Source: Cavia porcellus (Eukaryota; Chordata; Mammalia; Rodentia; Caviidae). Taken from it: a stretch of 64,000 nucleotides of DNA. The notes below the pieces were generated by a model. It did no database searches, was not told where the DNA came from, and saw only the letters and a program-made list of their open reading frames with translations. Below, in pieces: positions 46,482 through 58,791 of the stretch (position 1 is its first letter; the number at the start of each line of letters is the position of its first letter). Location: contig NW_026947491.1 of NCBI RefSeq assembly GCF_034190915.1, positions 25,794,101 through 25,858,100 of the forward strand, given 5' to 3'. The position numbers and the translations under genes are program-made.

Positions 46482-49400
46482 CCCACCAAAATCTGCCCAA
46501 AAAGTAAAGACCTGAGCTGCCGGGATGGATTTCCAGGTTCTTCACTATCAGCTGAATATTTTTTATTTGTATTTGTCTATGTTTGCAGTGCATAATGATT
46601 GCTATCCTTCCTTTGTCTTCATTATTGAACCTATAAAAAGTGAGAAATAATGCTACCAAACACACAGAGCTCTCATGAAGGTAAGCTAATGTATGTAAAG
46701 TGGTTAAAACTATGTGAAAATAGTAAATGTTTAATAAATGCCTCTGCCAGCCACTTATTTGAGTAATATCATTTCATAAAACATCCTAACACAGAAGTCT
46801 ATAGCCACAGAAGAAACTTGACTGCATTTGCAATAAAGGGAAAAAAGCACAAACCCTCCCAAGATTAAATGGGTACCTAAGATTCTGGCTCAGACAGGAT
46901 CTGAACCCAGAGATCAGAGCTACCTGCCCCAACAACAGGCAACAAGAAGGGAAGAGCATATTCCGCATCAGATCTCTCTGGGTTACTCAGCTCAGAGCAT
47001 CCCCAGGTCTGTTCAGCCTGGAGGCGCCGGAGATCATGACAAGAAAAAAACTGAAGATTCTAAGGGCACGTTCTCTCCCAAGTCTCGTCAATCTTCTGAT
47101 CCATCAATGTGGGAAATCAATTCACTGCAGGAATTCACTGGGCAGAGGGGCAAGCGTAGTTCATGGTGTACAGCCATGGTCTCAGAACATGCTGTTGGCA
47201 CAGGACCTGGACAGGACCCAGGCAGGACCTACACTGGACAGCCAAACAGGCATGGAGATTAGAGCTCCTAAGGGGACGCAGACCCGGATGGCATCACTAC
47301 TTGGGAAAAGCAAAAACTGGACATATGTGGAATCATCTTGTTTTATTTTTCCTCACGATCTTAAATTTCTCAGACAAAAACAAAAACAAGCAAAAAAAAA
47401 AAGACTCCTTAGTGCACCACCATGATCAAAAGCAAATCTCACTTTGGTCATGTCCTGGGAGGGCACTTTCACTGCTATGCATTAACTAGGAAGCATCCTC
47501 AGACCAATGCCAGACACACACAAGCACACATGAGCAAACAGGTGCACGTCAGGAGGCTCCACAAAGAGCAGTGGCCCTTCCAACAGGGACCTTAGCTAGT
47601 AGCCTACTCAGGCCCAGGCCTGCAAAGCCAGCTCTCACGGCTGGCAGCACCTTTCCTGACTTCTCTAAAGACTGCATACAGGTGGTGCCACACAGCCTCC
47701 ACCTGACCTCAAGTGAAGATGTCTTTCTGAACAGTGCTACAGAGGGCATCCTGAGACATCCCTGACTCCAGTACCACAGTGATACAGCTGCCAGCCAAGC
47801 CGAGCAGTGGTGCCCAGCACAGAAGACAGGAAAGCACCGGGGCTCCAGGTGTGCAACAGAAACTCTCCAGCAGGTAGGTCGCCGTGGGTGCTTTTCCCTT
47901 CGCACCACATGTCTTCCTGGAAGCTGCTCACAAATCTTCTCAGAAAAACCATGAAGAGCCTGACCTCAGCAGCCAGGGAACCTAAGAAGGTTAGCCAAAT
48001 GTAGGCTCAAAACCCAATGTAGGCTCTCATCTTCTAGCTGTGATATGCTGTGCAGACCATGCAGCCTCTTTGTGGACATGGTGACAGTACGAACTGAGCC
48101 ACGTTCACCCTGAGTTGGGAGAGGCACACACCTGGCTTTCAACTTCATAGTGGGAGAGAGACCATGAATAAAGGAGCCACAACCTAAGTGACATTGCAGA
48201 GCAGGCCCAAAGATGCACTAACGAACACTTTTCCACTCCATGCCCTTCATCATTATGGAAAGACTGGATTAGTACCAATGGGGTGTTTGTGTCTAACCAG
48301 GCCTCACACTAAACTGCACACATAATTCATGTCCTATAGGGTCATTATTACTGTAACTCTTTTTTCAAATCCAAGGATTCCCACTTTCTAGCTGATCTGT
48401 AGATCTGGAAATCAATTTTAAGTTTTTAGTACACTCAAAGAGAAATATCAGCCCTTACACACTGTATGTAATTCCAGGACAAGTTACTAAGAACACTGGG
48501 CCCATGTTACCATTACCAAGGGTTAACTAGGAAGGAAATTCTGGAAGCCCTTTTGAGGAAAGTTGTATCAGTACAGCTCTGCAAGTCAAAGTTCCTTTTG
48601 TGAACATTCAACTCGGATTCTTGCTAACCAAGCCCCAGAACTCAGAGCCTGACATGCAGACTTAGTCAGAATTTATCTTGGCCAGAGAAAAGTCCTGGCA
48701 GCTAATCACTGCCATCTGACACTGAGCTGTACTTGGGGCGACACTAGGGAAAATCCAGTCAATATTATGATACAGAGCAGCCAATGGATCATGCCAGAAG
48801 AAGATATTTATTTGCATCTGCTCATTTCTTTGCCATGTAGAAAAGCAATTATCTGGTCTACTACAACATACAACAGCTGCTCGGACATAACACACATAAG
48901 AAGAAAAACTGATTTTAATCAGAAACTGGATACTGAAATTATAAACAGCATATTAGTTGACTAATATGAAGAGGTTATCCAATTTCAATTATAATCTGTT
49001 CTTTGGAACAGTCATAAACTGAGAAAGCTTGAACCAATTAAAGATGTGGCTAAATGGCAGAGTTCCACCCTATTGAGAGGCTAGGAAAACAAATGTACCC
49101 TCACGCCCAGTTCACTTTCCTTAAATATAAAAATTCCAGAAAACCATGAAATGTCAGAACAACAAATGTGTAAAGAAGTGTTCACATAACAGACAATTTT
49201 AACAAACAGGAACTATTCAGCTTTTTACAAATATATGCGATTTTCTTATGATAAAAATCTCTAAAATACCATTATTGTCAAAATTAAAGTACTATCAAAT
49301 AATTGAATCATCCAATCTTAACATTAGAATAATATGTCCCGCTGGACTCAGGATCAGACTTCTCAACACAGGAGTCTGTTCAGGTAAGTATGGTGCTGCT

Positions 49401-50147
49401 GTTAACTTCACCTGTACTCCAACTTCCCCCAAGACAGGCCTCCTGCCTGCTGCCCTGGTCACATCTCCCACTACCACTTGGTGAACAACGAGGTGCACAC
49501 CATCACACACGCGTGCACATGCACACACTGTCTCCCCCCACCTCTCTCTCTCTGCAGACCCCTGCCCACCCCCCATGCTTTCTGCCCCCAGCTCTTTCAT
49601 CTTAGGTCTCACCTGTTAAGACCAAACTTCCCATTGGCTAAGGTCTGAGACTTCTGGATCTCCCACAATTCTACCACGGTGCTTGCCCCGCCAATAGAAT
49701 TACCTTTTCACTTGTGTCCTTTGCCCACTAACATGTAAGTAAATCCTTGCTGGCACAAGCAGAACCTCTTGATTTGAGAATCTGGAGACAGGACACAATA
49801 ATTCTCGTCTCTCCGAGATCTGAGCTGATAGGCTGGCTGTATGAAGCTAGATCTGAGGCAGATCTCCACCCACCCAATTAAGAAAGGAAAACATAGATCT
49901 TTTTAATAAAACAAAAAGAGAGAGTAGAAAGCCCTGAAGAGGCAAAAAGTAAATAAATATATTCACATTGCTACATCCTAAATCTGGAAAGGAGCTTCAG
50001 TATCTGCCCTTGGGTAAGACCAGACATGAGTCTCCTTCTGCCCAATTTGCATAAATGAGGTTTTTTTTTTAAATAAGTTTTATTCTTTCTAGACAAATGG
50101 GCCCTAAGACATCTGTATGCTATGAATGTTTCATAAATGCTTTTAAG
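46482..50147. other. Intronic sequence without recognised features
   Basis: Open frames up to 129 codons (around 47036-48004) have no domain and lack splice support. No repeat family recognised. Confidence 0.5.
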
Positions 50148-50218
50148 CAAGGGCTGGGGATGAAGGGAGTGTGTAATACCTTGGATTCAATCCCCAGTAC
50201 CAAAAAAAAAAAAAAAAA
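50148..50218 (+). mobile_element. ID SINE (internally deleted)
   Basis: AAGGGCTGGGGATGAAGGGAG, CCTTGGATTCAATCCCCAGT, ACC and a 16-A tail. The anticodon-arm region is missing. Confidence 0.8.
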
Positions 50219-50414
50219 GTATTAATCAAATGAATCAGTGAACTGCATTTTAAGAGTCAGTTGAAGTCAGTTTGCAAAGGCACAGCATTGCCTAAATCTA
50301 AAGATGCCACACATTTCATCTTTAAAAAGGTCATCTAATAGTAAATTTCCATCAATACTTTTTGGGTGCTTTTAAGGTTTGTTTATTACTTAATTTTTAA
50401 AAATTTATTTAGTA

Positions 50415-50592
50415 CTTGACATAAAAAAAAAACACAGGAAGTGCTGTGCTGAGCTATATTCCCATCCTTTTTATTTTATTTTGAGGGACAGAGTCTTGTC
50501 AAGTTTCCCAGACTGGCCTCAAACTCAGGATCCTCCTGCTTCTGCCTCCTGGGATTACAGGAGTGTGCTACCATGTACTGTGGTTCATCAAT
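50415..50592 (-). mobile_element. B1-ID dimeric SINE
   Basis: A short minus-strand ID remnant (CTGTGCTGAGCTATATTCCC at 50443-50462) is followed by a minus-strand B1 (GGGACAGAGTCTTGTCAAGT, GACTGGCCTCAAACTCAGGA, CTGGGATTACAGGAGTG). Read on the minus strand the order is B1 then ID. Confidence 0.75.
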
Positions 50593-52146
50593 ACACCGGA
50601 CCTAGTCCTACAGATTTAGGTAGTAGAACATCTAGGATGGAAAAGGAAAAGAGAAAAATGAGAAAACAGACATTAGCATGCTGTTTCCCGCAGCACGTTT
50701 TGTCACTCATTATGTCACTATAACGTATCATTAGGGGCAGCCACCGCCTCCCACACGGCCCCCACCTATCCACAGGCCAAGGAGGACAGCAATTAAAATA
50801 GAAGGAAAAGCACAGTCTCGTGTACTGAAAAAGTAGACCTTAGAAAGAGTACCAAACGCCATGAGACCATCTCGCTATCCCCGCTCCCTGGTATTGCACC
50901 CACATGGGTGCAGGCAGCTGATCCAGGAGCCCCTGTGAAGGGAAGCCAAATCCAGCCCAGCCTTCTCTGGCCGGGCTCCTTCCATCTGCCTCTCATTTCT
51001 TTATCTCCACTGCAAAGCAAGATACAGCGATTCTCTTCCAAAACACAAAACCGAAACGAATCAGTGACTCTGCACTGTTCAGGTTTTTCATAAGCAACCA
51101 TGAGGGGCAATAATGAGAGCTTATGTGCAAGCCATTCTGTTCTGGCATCGACCGTAATCACTCTGGTACAGTCTGTCTGTAAAGGGCTGGCGCCTGGCTC
51201 CCGATCTCAACTACCTGCAAGGAAGGTTTAGCCGTGAAAGCAAGCTGCCCCGGGGAAGAAACAACCTCTCCCCGACCACACTGACAGCCCAACTGCAGTC
51301 CACTTGTAATCAGAGACTATTTGAATCTATGCTTCTGTTTCATCCTAAGTGCAGTATGGATCATCATTCCTTCCTTTCATGTCATGAAGATAAATCACTT
51401 AAGAGAGCCAAATGTAAAGTATAAACAAAAATCTATGACACAGACTCAACCACCAGCAGCAAAATATTCCAAGGCTAAAATATCCTTGTTAGTTATCACA
51501 CACCCAGGGCACGTCTACCTGTTAACACAAAACCAAACAACACTTCATCCCCCCATGCAGCTTTGGCTAGACACTTCAGTTCGTTTGTTTTATTTTTTCC
51601 AATTATGATATATTAATTGCCTTCATGTCTAAGAAATCCATATTTTTGTTTCCTTTAAGTACTTTACCAATACTTGTATTGGTTAAGTCCCTAGGGGAAA
51701 ATCTTTAATGCTGGCCCCCTCGTGAAGACAGGAGCTTAAGGTGATTTCAAAATCAATGTGCATTTCCAGCTATATATAAAATAATAAGGATCATGCTCTG
51801 AATAATATGAATAACATTAAAAATGAATAAATCCATAACAAAGGGCACATTTTTCTATCTGGTTATTAGGTCATCTATCCAAAAAAGAAATAATGGTCTT
51901 TATTTGATTTTTTAACCTAATGAGTTTATTAAAGTGATGTTTTATTCAAGAGTAATTCTAAATACACCAAAAATTTTAATTAAAAAATCAATGGCTCGCT
52001 TCAGAAGCTAAGAATAAATATGAAATCCGAGACAATTTATAATGAGGATAGAATTCATTACTTAAGAATAAAGCTCTGATATAGGCATCCTGTCAACTTG
52101 CTGAACTCGGATACGCTGCCATCATGGCTATAAGTATGCTTTTCTT
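50593..52146. other. Intronic sequence without recognised features
   Basis: Nothing supported; the 122-codon minus-strand frame at 50793-51161 lacks any recognisable domain. Confidence 0.5.
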
Positions 52147-52170
52147 GTCTGTCTGTCTGTCTGTCTGTCT
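52147..52170. repeat. (GTCT)6 microsatellite
   Basis: Six perfect tetranucleotide units adjoining the tail of a B1 element. Confidence 0.95.
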
Positions 52171-52177
52171 CTCCTCT

Positions 52178-52306
52178 CTGTTTTTTTAAGGCACAGGGTC
52201 TCACTGTGTAGTAATCCAGGCTGATCTTGAACTTGAAGCACTCCTCCTGCCCCAGCCTCCCAGGTGCTGGAATTTCAGTGTGCGCCACCTCACCCAACAG
52301 CTATGT
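52178..52306 (-). mobile_element. B1 SINE
   Basis: GCACAGGGTCTCACTGTGTA, CAGGCTGATCTTGAACTTGA, GCCCCAGCCTCCCAGGTGCT, the antisense order of a B1 monomer. Confidence 0.88.
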
Positions 52307-55300
52307 TTTTTTTAAAATAATCTATTTCTCTCTTAAATACTATAAGCTTGTATAGGAAAAACAACCAAACATTGTAAACTACTCAAACAAAGACCAAGAC
52401 TACAATTTTATTTCCTCCTGCTCTCTTGCTATGTACACAGCTTACCTCCCAGGCTTTTGTAAGAATTAAAGGTGGATGTTACATATAACACTTGCAACGC
52501 AGTTTCTGAGCATTGGTAAATGTTACAGTGATATCCTAATGTTGACCCTGGTGGAAAGCATGTGATGCTTACTTCTAATCTATGACAATTTTGCAGTCCT
52601 ACAATTGTCTTCCTTCTGCTGTACTAAATGTTAATATTGTTCCAAATTCTTCTTGAATTTTCTTTTAAACATTTTTTCATGCTGTGTATATCTTTATGAC
52701 TCTGCCACATTAAATCAACACTATACAGCAGCAGTTCAAAATGTGTGCCAGACAATTTCTGGAGCAAAAACCTGGAAATCCCAACAAATTACCTGAAAGC
52801 ACAATGATCTATCACCTGGCACTGAATTATGTTCTCATAAAGAGATTATTTATATATCCCTGGCCTGTTTACGATGTTAAGATGAACAGACACTGCATTT
52901 ATTACAATCACCCCAACCTCTCAGCAGCCTACGTTTAAAAAAAGACAGAGAGGAGAAATTAAGCTGGACAGCAGAAACATTAACTAAAAGAGCAAAGAAA
53001 GCAGCAAATCCCTGTAACACCCCCAGGGCTCTCGCTGTGTTCTGCAAGAGAGAGAGCTGCTCTGTGGCCTTGAAGTCACAGCTGCCGCCTGCTTAGCCAC
53101 ATGGGCCAGAAGCTGAGTATCCAGATGGTGGCTGTGGAGCTGATGGGGAAGCATGAGACCTGAGATCTTCCAAGCGCCTGCTGTGACAGTGACAGAACGA
53201 CATGCCAACCAGAAATGCCTACATCCTGATAGTTTTCTCTTTTAACATATGTCCCCGCACAGCCAGTCGGAAGCAGATGCCTGAGCTTGCCTGCACTACA
53301 CTAAGAAAGGAAAGAACTCACATCATCCACTGATGAATGAACAAGGGACTGAGGACTGCCAAAAATGGCGCCCGATCAAGATGAAGCAGAATCAACCAGG
53401 GACTGTCAGCAGTTAGAAACTGCTACCAACTGCTATCTGTACATTAAAATGAATTTTGCTTCCTTTAGCATGTGATTTATTTGGAAGAAGCTTTTAGTAC
53501 TAACTTCTGAATAAAGCCAAAAAGCACTTTATTGAAATGATCTATTCTTGTGCTTAGCTCAAGAACCAAAGTCAAATTCAACAAGCTTTGCTATGAACAC
53601 ATCAAAATCAGTACAGTCTTAGCACACACACACTGGTCTGGTTCCATGAGAGTAACATGACTCACTGGTGGTTAGGACACAGCAAAAATAAAATAAAATA
53701 AAGCCTCTCTTCAAGTTCTTCATCCAAGAAAAAATCCTGCTCAGCAAGTTCCATATTTGAGGAAAATGACTTTAAAGGTACTCAGGGGAGCCACCTTGAG
53801 AAAGTTAGCCCATTAAAGAGTATTAAACACACAGCGTGACACTATCCCAAAACACTTCGTAACAAACCTCTTAACAGTGACATAGTTCATTTTTAAATGA
53901 TGATTTAATTTTTTAATATATTTTAAACATTTCTCACCATTTCTATCAATTTCACAGTGAACACCACCATCTGCTCCTCTTTTTCACCAAAGCATCCTTC
54001 TCCATGACGGTCAACCACAGTGCCATGGCACTCACTAAGCCACTTGCTGCCCAGCACTGCAGTGTGTAAAGTCTTAGCAAGCCATGTCAGCATATCAAAT
54101 TGAAAAATCAACCATGAAAAAGGTGTGGCATGTTGGGACAAAGAGCAAAAACGCTATCATTCTGATACTGTGTCCAAATGATAGGAGCCTAGGCACAAAC
54201 AGGTTCTGATGGGTAATAACCTATAACTGTGACTACACTGGTTGGTTTTGGGCAGTGTCACCATATAACACAGTCAAAGCCACTGCTTCTTGTGTCTACC
54301 AGCAACACATTTTACAGCCATTTAAAGACAGAAGTGTTTATACCACTGAAGACAGCTCATGTGCAAAATGAGCCCAGCTCTTCTTTAAACAAGGTAAAGG
54401 AAATGAGGAAGCAACTATTAGCCATTTAAAATTTTGCAAAATCTCTGTAAAATGAAGTCTTGGTTAATACGCTTCTCTGGTACTTTGTGTTCTTGACAAA
54501 GCCTTCATTTACATTTTCCAAAGAGACCTTAAAGGATTGGGGGAGCTATTATATAAATATGAACCCACAAACTTCACTTACAATTGTTGGATACACTTTT
54601 GTGTAGACCCATACCTTAACTCCACACCTCTTTCACAGAGTCATTTCATTAACTGAAGGATCATCTGAAGCAGAGTGAAATGGGCTCATTGGTGATCAGT
54701 CAATACAACCAGTATACAGAATGGATGGGAAGAGACCCCAGTTATTACTTATCAGTAACTCAGGCTTCTTACACTGATTTTTTCTGTCACTGAAAATCGA
54801 CCTTCACTCACTCAGTTACTTTCAAAGCTGCTATGAGACTGTTAATAATGATCTCAAACACAGTCATCCTCCTCATAGGCTCATACATGTGGCATAACAG
54901 TTCAAAAGTCTACTCAGGAGTTTAATTTCACGGCCTTCTTTCTTGGGAAAAAAGTACAATGCAAGGTCTCTAGAAACAAAGCATTAAAATGACCCTTAAA
55001 AAATCAGTTCCCCATTTCATCAGGAAAGGCCAAAATATTTATATGCCTTTCCAAATCCCCTGAAGTGAATTACCTTACAATTGCATTTTAGTGCCAAACT
55101 CCTTTCATGCTGAACCCGAGTTTCTTGATTCGCATCATTATGTTTAAGGTGTTTGTTAAGAAAAACTTTCTGATCCACTGAAGTGAACATCTGACCTCTG
55201 TCTGACCCAGAAAGGCAGAAGATAAGCTCATTTTTAAGTAAAAACATCATGATCATCATTCAGTTCAGTTCTGAGGACAGGAGTGTTCTTTGCCAATCTC

Positions 55301-55903
55301 GGCATCACAAACAGCTCCTGGCATGCGTGGTAGGTGCTTAGTAAACACTGCCAACTCATTCAGTTGGCAGATCCCAGAACAGATCCCTCAGGGTAGCAGG
55401 GAAAAGAGCGAATATCCGAGAATGTATTGTCATCGACACGTACTGTAGTCACTGTCATTTATATATGATATAAACCAGGTAGATGTATGAGGAGTACAGA
55501 TAAAATTTCATTTGAAAGTCACTGGGCTTTTTAGTGTGAAAGAGAAAACATCCATGTGTTTATGATTTTGAGATTCTGAAGAGGGTGGGGGAAGGGATAT
55601 TTACACAGAAACATTTCTCATTTCACATAGAGAAATTCAGTGAAAGGTGGTAGCCACTGAAACAGTGTTTCTTTCCAAGCTATGTGTCCTTGTTTCCAGG
55701 TTTTCTTTATCCTTTTCCCCAGGAGACAAGCGCTCAGTCACACAAATCCTCCCAACCTAAAGCAGGGGACAAAGGGAACAGCTAATGGGAGGGCAGCAGA
55801 GGTTACTAGCTCCCTGCTTTGATTCTCAGGGACCACAGGCTTCACTAGGCGAGGAGGACGTGAGGACCTGAGAATGTGCACAGCTAAGAAACCCACCCAG
55901 TTC
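52307..55903. other. TMTC1 intronic sequence without recognised features
   Basis: No exon found. I looked on the minus strand for the TMTC1 segments that should follow (FLTYSYLLAFNVWLL, YDWQVGS, AERVLYMPSMGYC) and saw none. The minus-strand frame at 53923-54141 has an exon-like look but no domain that I know. Confidence 0.5.
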
Positions 55904-56090
55904 CTCTGCAGGGACCACAGCTCACAGAGCCACTGAAATGCAACTGCTCTTGGGTTCTGGTGACAACCACCCCAAGCTCCTCTGTGGGGGATCTGCAGCT
56001 TCCCATTCTCCAGCTGAGCATGGCTGGAGGGAAGGCTGGCTGGGGGTCCCAGGGTACCTGAGGCTATGCTGATGAAGGACCCCATTGCTC
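55904..56090 (-). pseudogene. TMTC1: Decayed TMTC1 exon (cytoplasmic-loop exon remnant)
   Basis: On the minus strand after an acceptor (TGTGTCACATAG at 56091-56102) the sequence continues the TMTC1 frame as SNGVLHQHS...PGTPSQPS, like human TMTC1 SNGALCPRS...PGSPQPS. The resemblance then changes frame. ENGKLQIPHRGAWGGCH, matching human ENGKQQRFPHKGAWGGCH, lies in another frame, and SPEPKSS returns to the first frame. In the frame entered from the upstream exon there is a TGA at 55922-55924. At the inferred exon end (after CTGCAGAG) the next bases are GA, not GT. The human exon, inferred from the protein, would be about 207 nt; this one is about 187 nt, so the net change is not a multiple of three. 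If the inferred human boundaries are right, the exon starts and ends in the same phase, so skipping it keeps the protein in frame. The human comparison is from memory. Confidence 0.68.
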
Positions 56091-56684
56091 CTATGTGACA
56101 CAATGGGGAGAAAACAAGATCAAACAGAATGACTGAGACTGACAAGAACAAAGCCCAGTACCCTGCCCAGCCCTGAGTCTAGCTCCCTGCAGCAAGGCCC
56201 TCCGTTCTTCCAGCCCTGTGTTCCTGGTATTTACGAATACAGTATTTTTTATTCTCAATTTTAGAACATCACATTGACTTTCTACTGTATAAGACTGGAG
56301 CGTGGTCCTTAGGCGGTCACCAGTGCACACACACACATACATTATCACTCATCTTTCAACTACATTTTGCTCATAATATTTGGTTGATATGGTACTCAGG
56401 ATTCACACTACGATGGTCTTGTTAAACTGTTCGTTGCTAGTCAATGAATGGTAATTACATTTTTCAGTTATGAATTTCCCGAGAATTAGAATTCATAACC
56501 AGCTGATAGGCAAAAGTAACAAAAATCTGAGACTAGCAAATGACGGCAAGAGTGTGAAACAGGAAACGCTGACTGCTGTAGCCACTTCAGAAGCAGTGAC
56601 ACAGGCAGTACTCCAGGAACCTGCATTCACCTGTGCCTGGCAGCTCCAGGCCCTGCGATGCCCGAGAGCCTCACAGATGTGCTG

Positions 56685-56990
56685 GAAAATGCTCGCACCA
56701 ATGTTGTTCATGCGCAGAGTTTATAATAGCAACAAATGGGGAAACAGGCCAAACTGCAAATCCTGAGGAACAGATAAACTATATAAGGCAGATAAAATGA
56801 ACAACACATAGCTTTCATATCAACAGTGAGGCATCTCAAAAGCCCAGTGCTAAATGGGATAAAAAGAACAGTAATAACATTTATGCAAAGTTTTAAAGTA
56901 TGTAAAATACTACTACTTGATATTCACTGGCATGTACACATGAAGTAATACTGTAGAAACAGTAAGTAACAAGTTCAGGATTGAGGTTAT
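56685..56990 (+). mobile_element. Old LINE-1 ORF2 3'-end fragment
   Basis: GTTCATGCGCAGAGTTTATA, ATAGCAACAAATGGGGAAAC and GAGGAACAGATAAACTATAT resemble the end of ORF2 at 45000-45090 (FIAAQFVIA...[12 protein letters not shown]). A degraded 3' region follows. Confidence 0.5.
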
Positions 56991-57015
56991 TTATAAAGAA
57001 AGAGATAATCTTTCT

Positions 57016-57052
57016 TGTCTCCTCCTCCCTTTTGGGGGAAGGAGGAGACAAA
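57016..57052. other. Small hairpin
   Basis: TTGTCTCCTCCTCCC and GGGGAAGGAGGAGACAA face each other across TTTTG; a cruciform-capable purine/pyrimidine repeat. Confidence 0.7.
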
Positions 57053-57070
57053 GTACTAGGAGACAAAGCT

Positions 57071-57318
57071 CCCACTGAGCTTCATCCCCAGCCATTTTTT
57101 TTTTTAAATTTATTTCAAAGGAAAAAGAGAAAAAAACAAAACAAAACAAAGCGGTGTAAGGGCACAAGCAATACAGAACCACAAAAAAAAAAAAAAAAAA
57201 AAAACAAACAAACAAAAAAAAAAAACAGCAAGAAATCACCAGTCAACTGGTTTCTTGCTGGTTTTTTGTTTTTTTTTGTTTGTTTGTTTGTTTGTTTTTT
57301 GTGGTTCTGTATTGCTTG

Positions 57319-57356
<38 letters not shown>

Positions 57357-57465
57357 GAAAACAGGGTCTCACTAAGTCATTAAATTGCCAAAGCGAGGCT
57401 CAAATTTTCAATCCTGCCTCACCCTCCCAGGGTGGTGGGATTATGGGCATGCACCCAACCAATTA
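57071..57465 (-). mobile_element. B1-ID dimeric SINE split by LINE-1 sequence
   Basis: The ID start lies at 57071-57093 (minus-strand GGCTGGGGATGAAGCTCAGT). The B1 part lies at 57349-57465 (plus strand ACAGGGTCTCACTAAGTCAT, CTCACCCTCCCAGGG). Read on the minus strand it is B1, A-rich linker, ID. A fold-back LINE-1 end occupies the linker (57095-57345). Confidence 0.6.
57095..57345 (-). mobile_element. Fold-back LINE-1 3' ends (inverted repeat)
   Basis: 57095-57243 is the minus-strand 3' end of a LINE-1 related to 46300-46440 (antisense of GGTGATTTCTTGCTG...TTCTGTATTGCTTGTGCCCT, TACACCGCTTTG). Immediately to its right, 57244-57323, is the same segment on the plus strand. Outer arms GGGCACAAGCAATACAGAAC (57160-57179) and GTTCTGTATTGCTTGTGCCC (57304-57323) are perfect complements; the match continues inward through the A- and T-rich tracts. 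A long T run (57324-57349) follows. Confidence 0.85.
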
Positions 57466-58791
57466 TTCTCAACTCAACAGTGACACAGTAAGGAGAGGAA
57501 GTATTAGGCAGTAGAGAGCTGGGCAGTCCTAGGCCCAGAGAGAGACTTGGCATCAAGACAGCTATGGACAGGACAGGTGGCGGCACACCTGCAGGCAGCT
57601 GTTCTTTCTGCTAGTGCCAGTGAGACGAGGCAGAGACACAGTGATGTAAGAAAGTGGGAAGCCAGAAGGATTACAGGTTGTTCTCTGAACAGCAAGGCCT
57701 GCAGTGCAGTAAACAGCTCCAGCCCCTGTCCATCTGGAAAGGAAAGGCCCCTGTCCATCTGCATAAAAGTGAGGGGAGGGCCTTGCTCCTACTGCCTCAG
57801 CAGAGACTGGATCAGGCACCAACTGGGCTCCTTCCAGCCACCTCCCTCCGCATCTTGTAGGGCACCAGCAGGGCACCTGCTATTTCAATTATCTCCAGGC
57901 ATCACATCCCAGGCAGGAAAGTGATCAGAATTTAATGACTCATCCTATCCCACAAAACAGCTCTGCTCTTATCGTTATGCCTGAAAGTATACAGAGGTAG
58001 GACTGAGACAAAAAAGGCAGAATGTTTTTTAAAATGCTTCATTTTTAACACGGCAGGAAAATAAATCAAGCATGTTTTCAAAAGTTCAAAAATAAGGGGC
58101 TTACAATTACTGAAAAATGAAATCTGCATATAAAACTCTAGTAATTGTGGGTAATAGGGGAAGAAAATTATGTATGTGCTTGAATTTTTAACATGTCTTA
58201 GTTATTTTGTCTACAAGATGCAGAATAAAGTGAATGTGACTTAAATTTTGTAAATGAAAACGGGCTACTAATTAAGCTTGTCCTTCAAAGTGCTGCGTGT
58301 AAGGAAGTGCTCCTATTCAGTTTAGCCTGACTCTCGGGTATAATTCCCAGAGGCTCTTCCTAAAACTCAGGTGACCCCCATCCCTGGAGTAAGCACAGAC
58401 TCCAAGTTAGTGGTGCTCTCTGGGAGATCAACCATTACATTCATAAATTCAAAGCAAGCTGCTAAAAACCATTACCATTCGCAACCATTCTGTGTGAATG
58501 AAGATTCTCTTAGCAGTATGTAACCAAAATGAAAATAAACTTGCAATTAACATGGATATGTTTTCAGTGCCTACCTCGGGGGTCCCCAAATTTAGTCCTT
58601 ACTGAATGTTATAAAAGTGTGAAAAGTCTAGGCAGATAACATGCATTTATTTTAATGGAATAAACATTGTTTTATATTATAGTCTAAGGTAACATGCATT
58701 TAACACAGCATTATCCATTTTTGGGGAAATTATTGATTTAAGTAATTCTCTTCCAGGTAATACTTGCTATCAACTCTTTAAAGTCACTTAC

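Larger units (their letters stand above)
56091..58791 (-). other. TMTC1: TMTC1 intron between KETG exon and decayed exon
   Basis: Minus-strand intronic DNA from GTAAGT at 58791 to the acceptor at 56091. It contains an old LINE-1 3' fragment (56685-56990), a minus-strand B1-ID SINE (57071-57465) and a fold-back LINE-1 end (57095-57345) lodged in that SINE. The 57466-58791 part is unique sequence in which I see no feature. Confidence 0.65.

Noticed and set aside
52147..52170. CRISPR-like array or regularly spaced repeat
   Set aside because: It is a simple (GTCT)n microsatellite. The window is mammalian and no array with unique spacers exists.
53923..54141. 72-codon minus-strand frame resembling a retroposed gene tail
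   Set aside because: No family recognised, no poly(A) tail or duplication found; not enough to call a processed pseudogene.
55738..56151. 137-codon minus-strand frame as a gene of its own
   Set aside because: It reads straight through the acceptor and inferred donor of the decayed TMTC1 exon; only its ENGKLQIPHRGAWGGCH part reflects ancestral coding sequence, and that in a shifted frame.
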